Below are positions 61,331 to 61,442 of a stretch of DNA of 61,442 bases, piece by piece. Origin of the DNA: Cryobacterium sp. HLT2-28. GTDB lineage: Bacteria > Actinomycetota > Actinomycetes > Actinomycetales > Microbacteriaceae. The stretch is from NCBI RefSeq assembly GCF_004402495.1, contig NZ_SOFH01000001.1:1-61442 (forward strand), read 5' to 3'. The notes beneath the pieces were generated by a model, which worked only from the letters and a program-made list of their open reading frames with translations, made no database searches and was not told the origin of the DNA. Position numbers and translations under genes: made by a program. Position 1 is the stretch's first letter, and each line of letters starts with the position of its first letter.

Positions 61331-61442
61331 TCACTGGTGGGCGTGGCTGGCCTGCTGGGCGCGGTGGGTGGCGCCGGGCTGCCAGGTGGTGGTGGTTCCT
61401 GCCCAGGCTGGCGCCTTGACCTGGGGTTTGCCGCGGATCATG
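61331..61442 (-). CDS. C-terminal end of a gene cut by the window edge
   Basis: Reading leftward from the edge, an open frame of 36 residues ends at TGA (61331-61333). An ATG at 61439-61441 is possible but the gene probably continues beyond the window. The residues (IRGKPQVKAPAWAGTTTTWQ, then PGATHRAQQASHAHQ) are not assignable. Confidence 0.45.
   Translation of the reverse strand, partial: MIRGKPQVKAPAWAGTTTTWQPGATHRAQQASHAHQ

Overview
The window is high-GC actinobacterial DNA and most resembles a Microbacteriaceae genome (Cryobacterium or a relative). This assignment is an inference. It rests on the strong third-position GC bias, many GTG and TTG starts, many genes whose -10 box sits 6-7 bases before the start codon, CebR-like operators, an oleB-oleC fusion and a thiD-tenA fusion. 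No rRNA, CRISPR array, insertion sequence or prophage was seen. The window looks like ordinary chromosome with several metabolic islands.

Layout. 0.3-5.1 kb: an oleA-oleBC-oleD operon for head-to-head long-chain olefin synthesis. 5.1-9.8 kb: a YtrA-type GntR regulator, a DUF1905 protein, a FetB-type permease, and an Lrp regulator divergent from a dimethylargininase/ornithine aminotransferase pair. 9.8-10.5 kb: a ribbon-helix-helix/Doc toxin-antitoxin pair. 10.7-13.9 kb: L-lactate dehydrogenase with its FadR-type regulator, then a secreted glycerophosphodiesterase. 14.0-20.6 kb: a beta-galactoside locus (LacI, two ABC permeases, binding protein, divergent GH42 enzyme). 20.6-29.5 kb: a mixed block with a dienelactone hydrolase, a peptide transporter, a MarR/MFS pair, an alpha/beta hydrolase, a lipoate ligase, a solitary DNA methyltransferase and an F420-type oxidoreductase.

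29.6-39.1 kb: a beta-glucoside locus transcribed leftward, with a very large GH94-related phosphorylase candidate, binding protein, two permeases, GH1 beta-glucosidase and LacI regulator. Three near-identical palindromes (core GAGAGCGCTCTC) mark its two promoters, so it reads as one regulon. Neither sugar locus encodes an ABC ATPase, so both probably share an ATPase encoded elsewhere (MsiK type).

39.2-44.8 kb: an NAD(P)-binding protein, a DHA2 drug exporter, a VanY-type peptidase and two paralogous exported amidases. 44.9-53.7 kb: phosphoglucomutase, prephenate dehydratase, a diacylglycerol-kinase-like enzyme, serS, a HAD phosphatase, two tRNA-Ser genes flanking an LCP protein, and a frameshifted glycosyltransferase. 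53.8-61.4 kb: aldehyde dehydrogenase, a YegP protein, a TPP-riboswitch-controlled thiM-thiE-thiD/tenA salvage operon, alkaline phosphatase and an exported protein. A truncated gene runs off the right edge.

The items most worth following are the 1164-residue phosphorylase-like protein under CebR-like control, the operator/hairpin/repeat architecture of that locus, the domain-permuted lipoate ligase, and the repeat-linked OleBC fusion.
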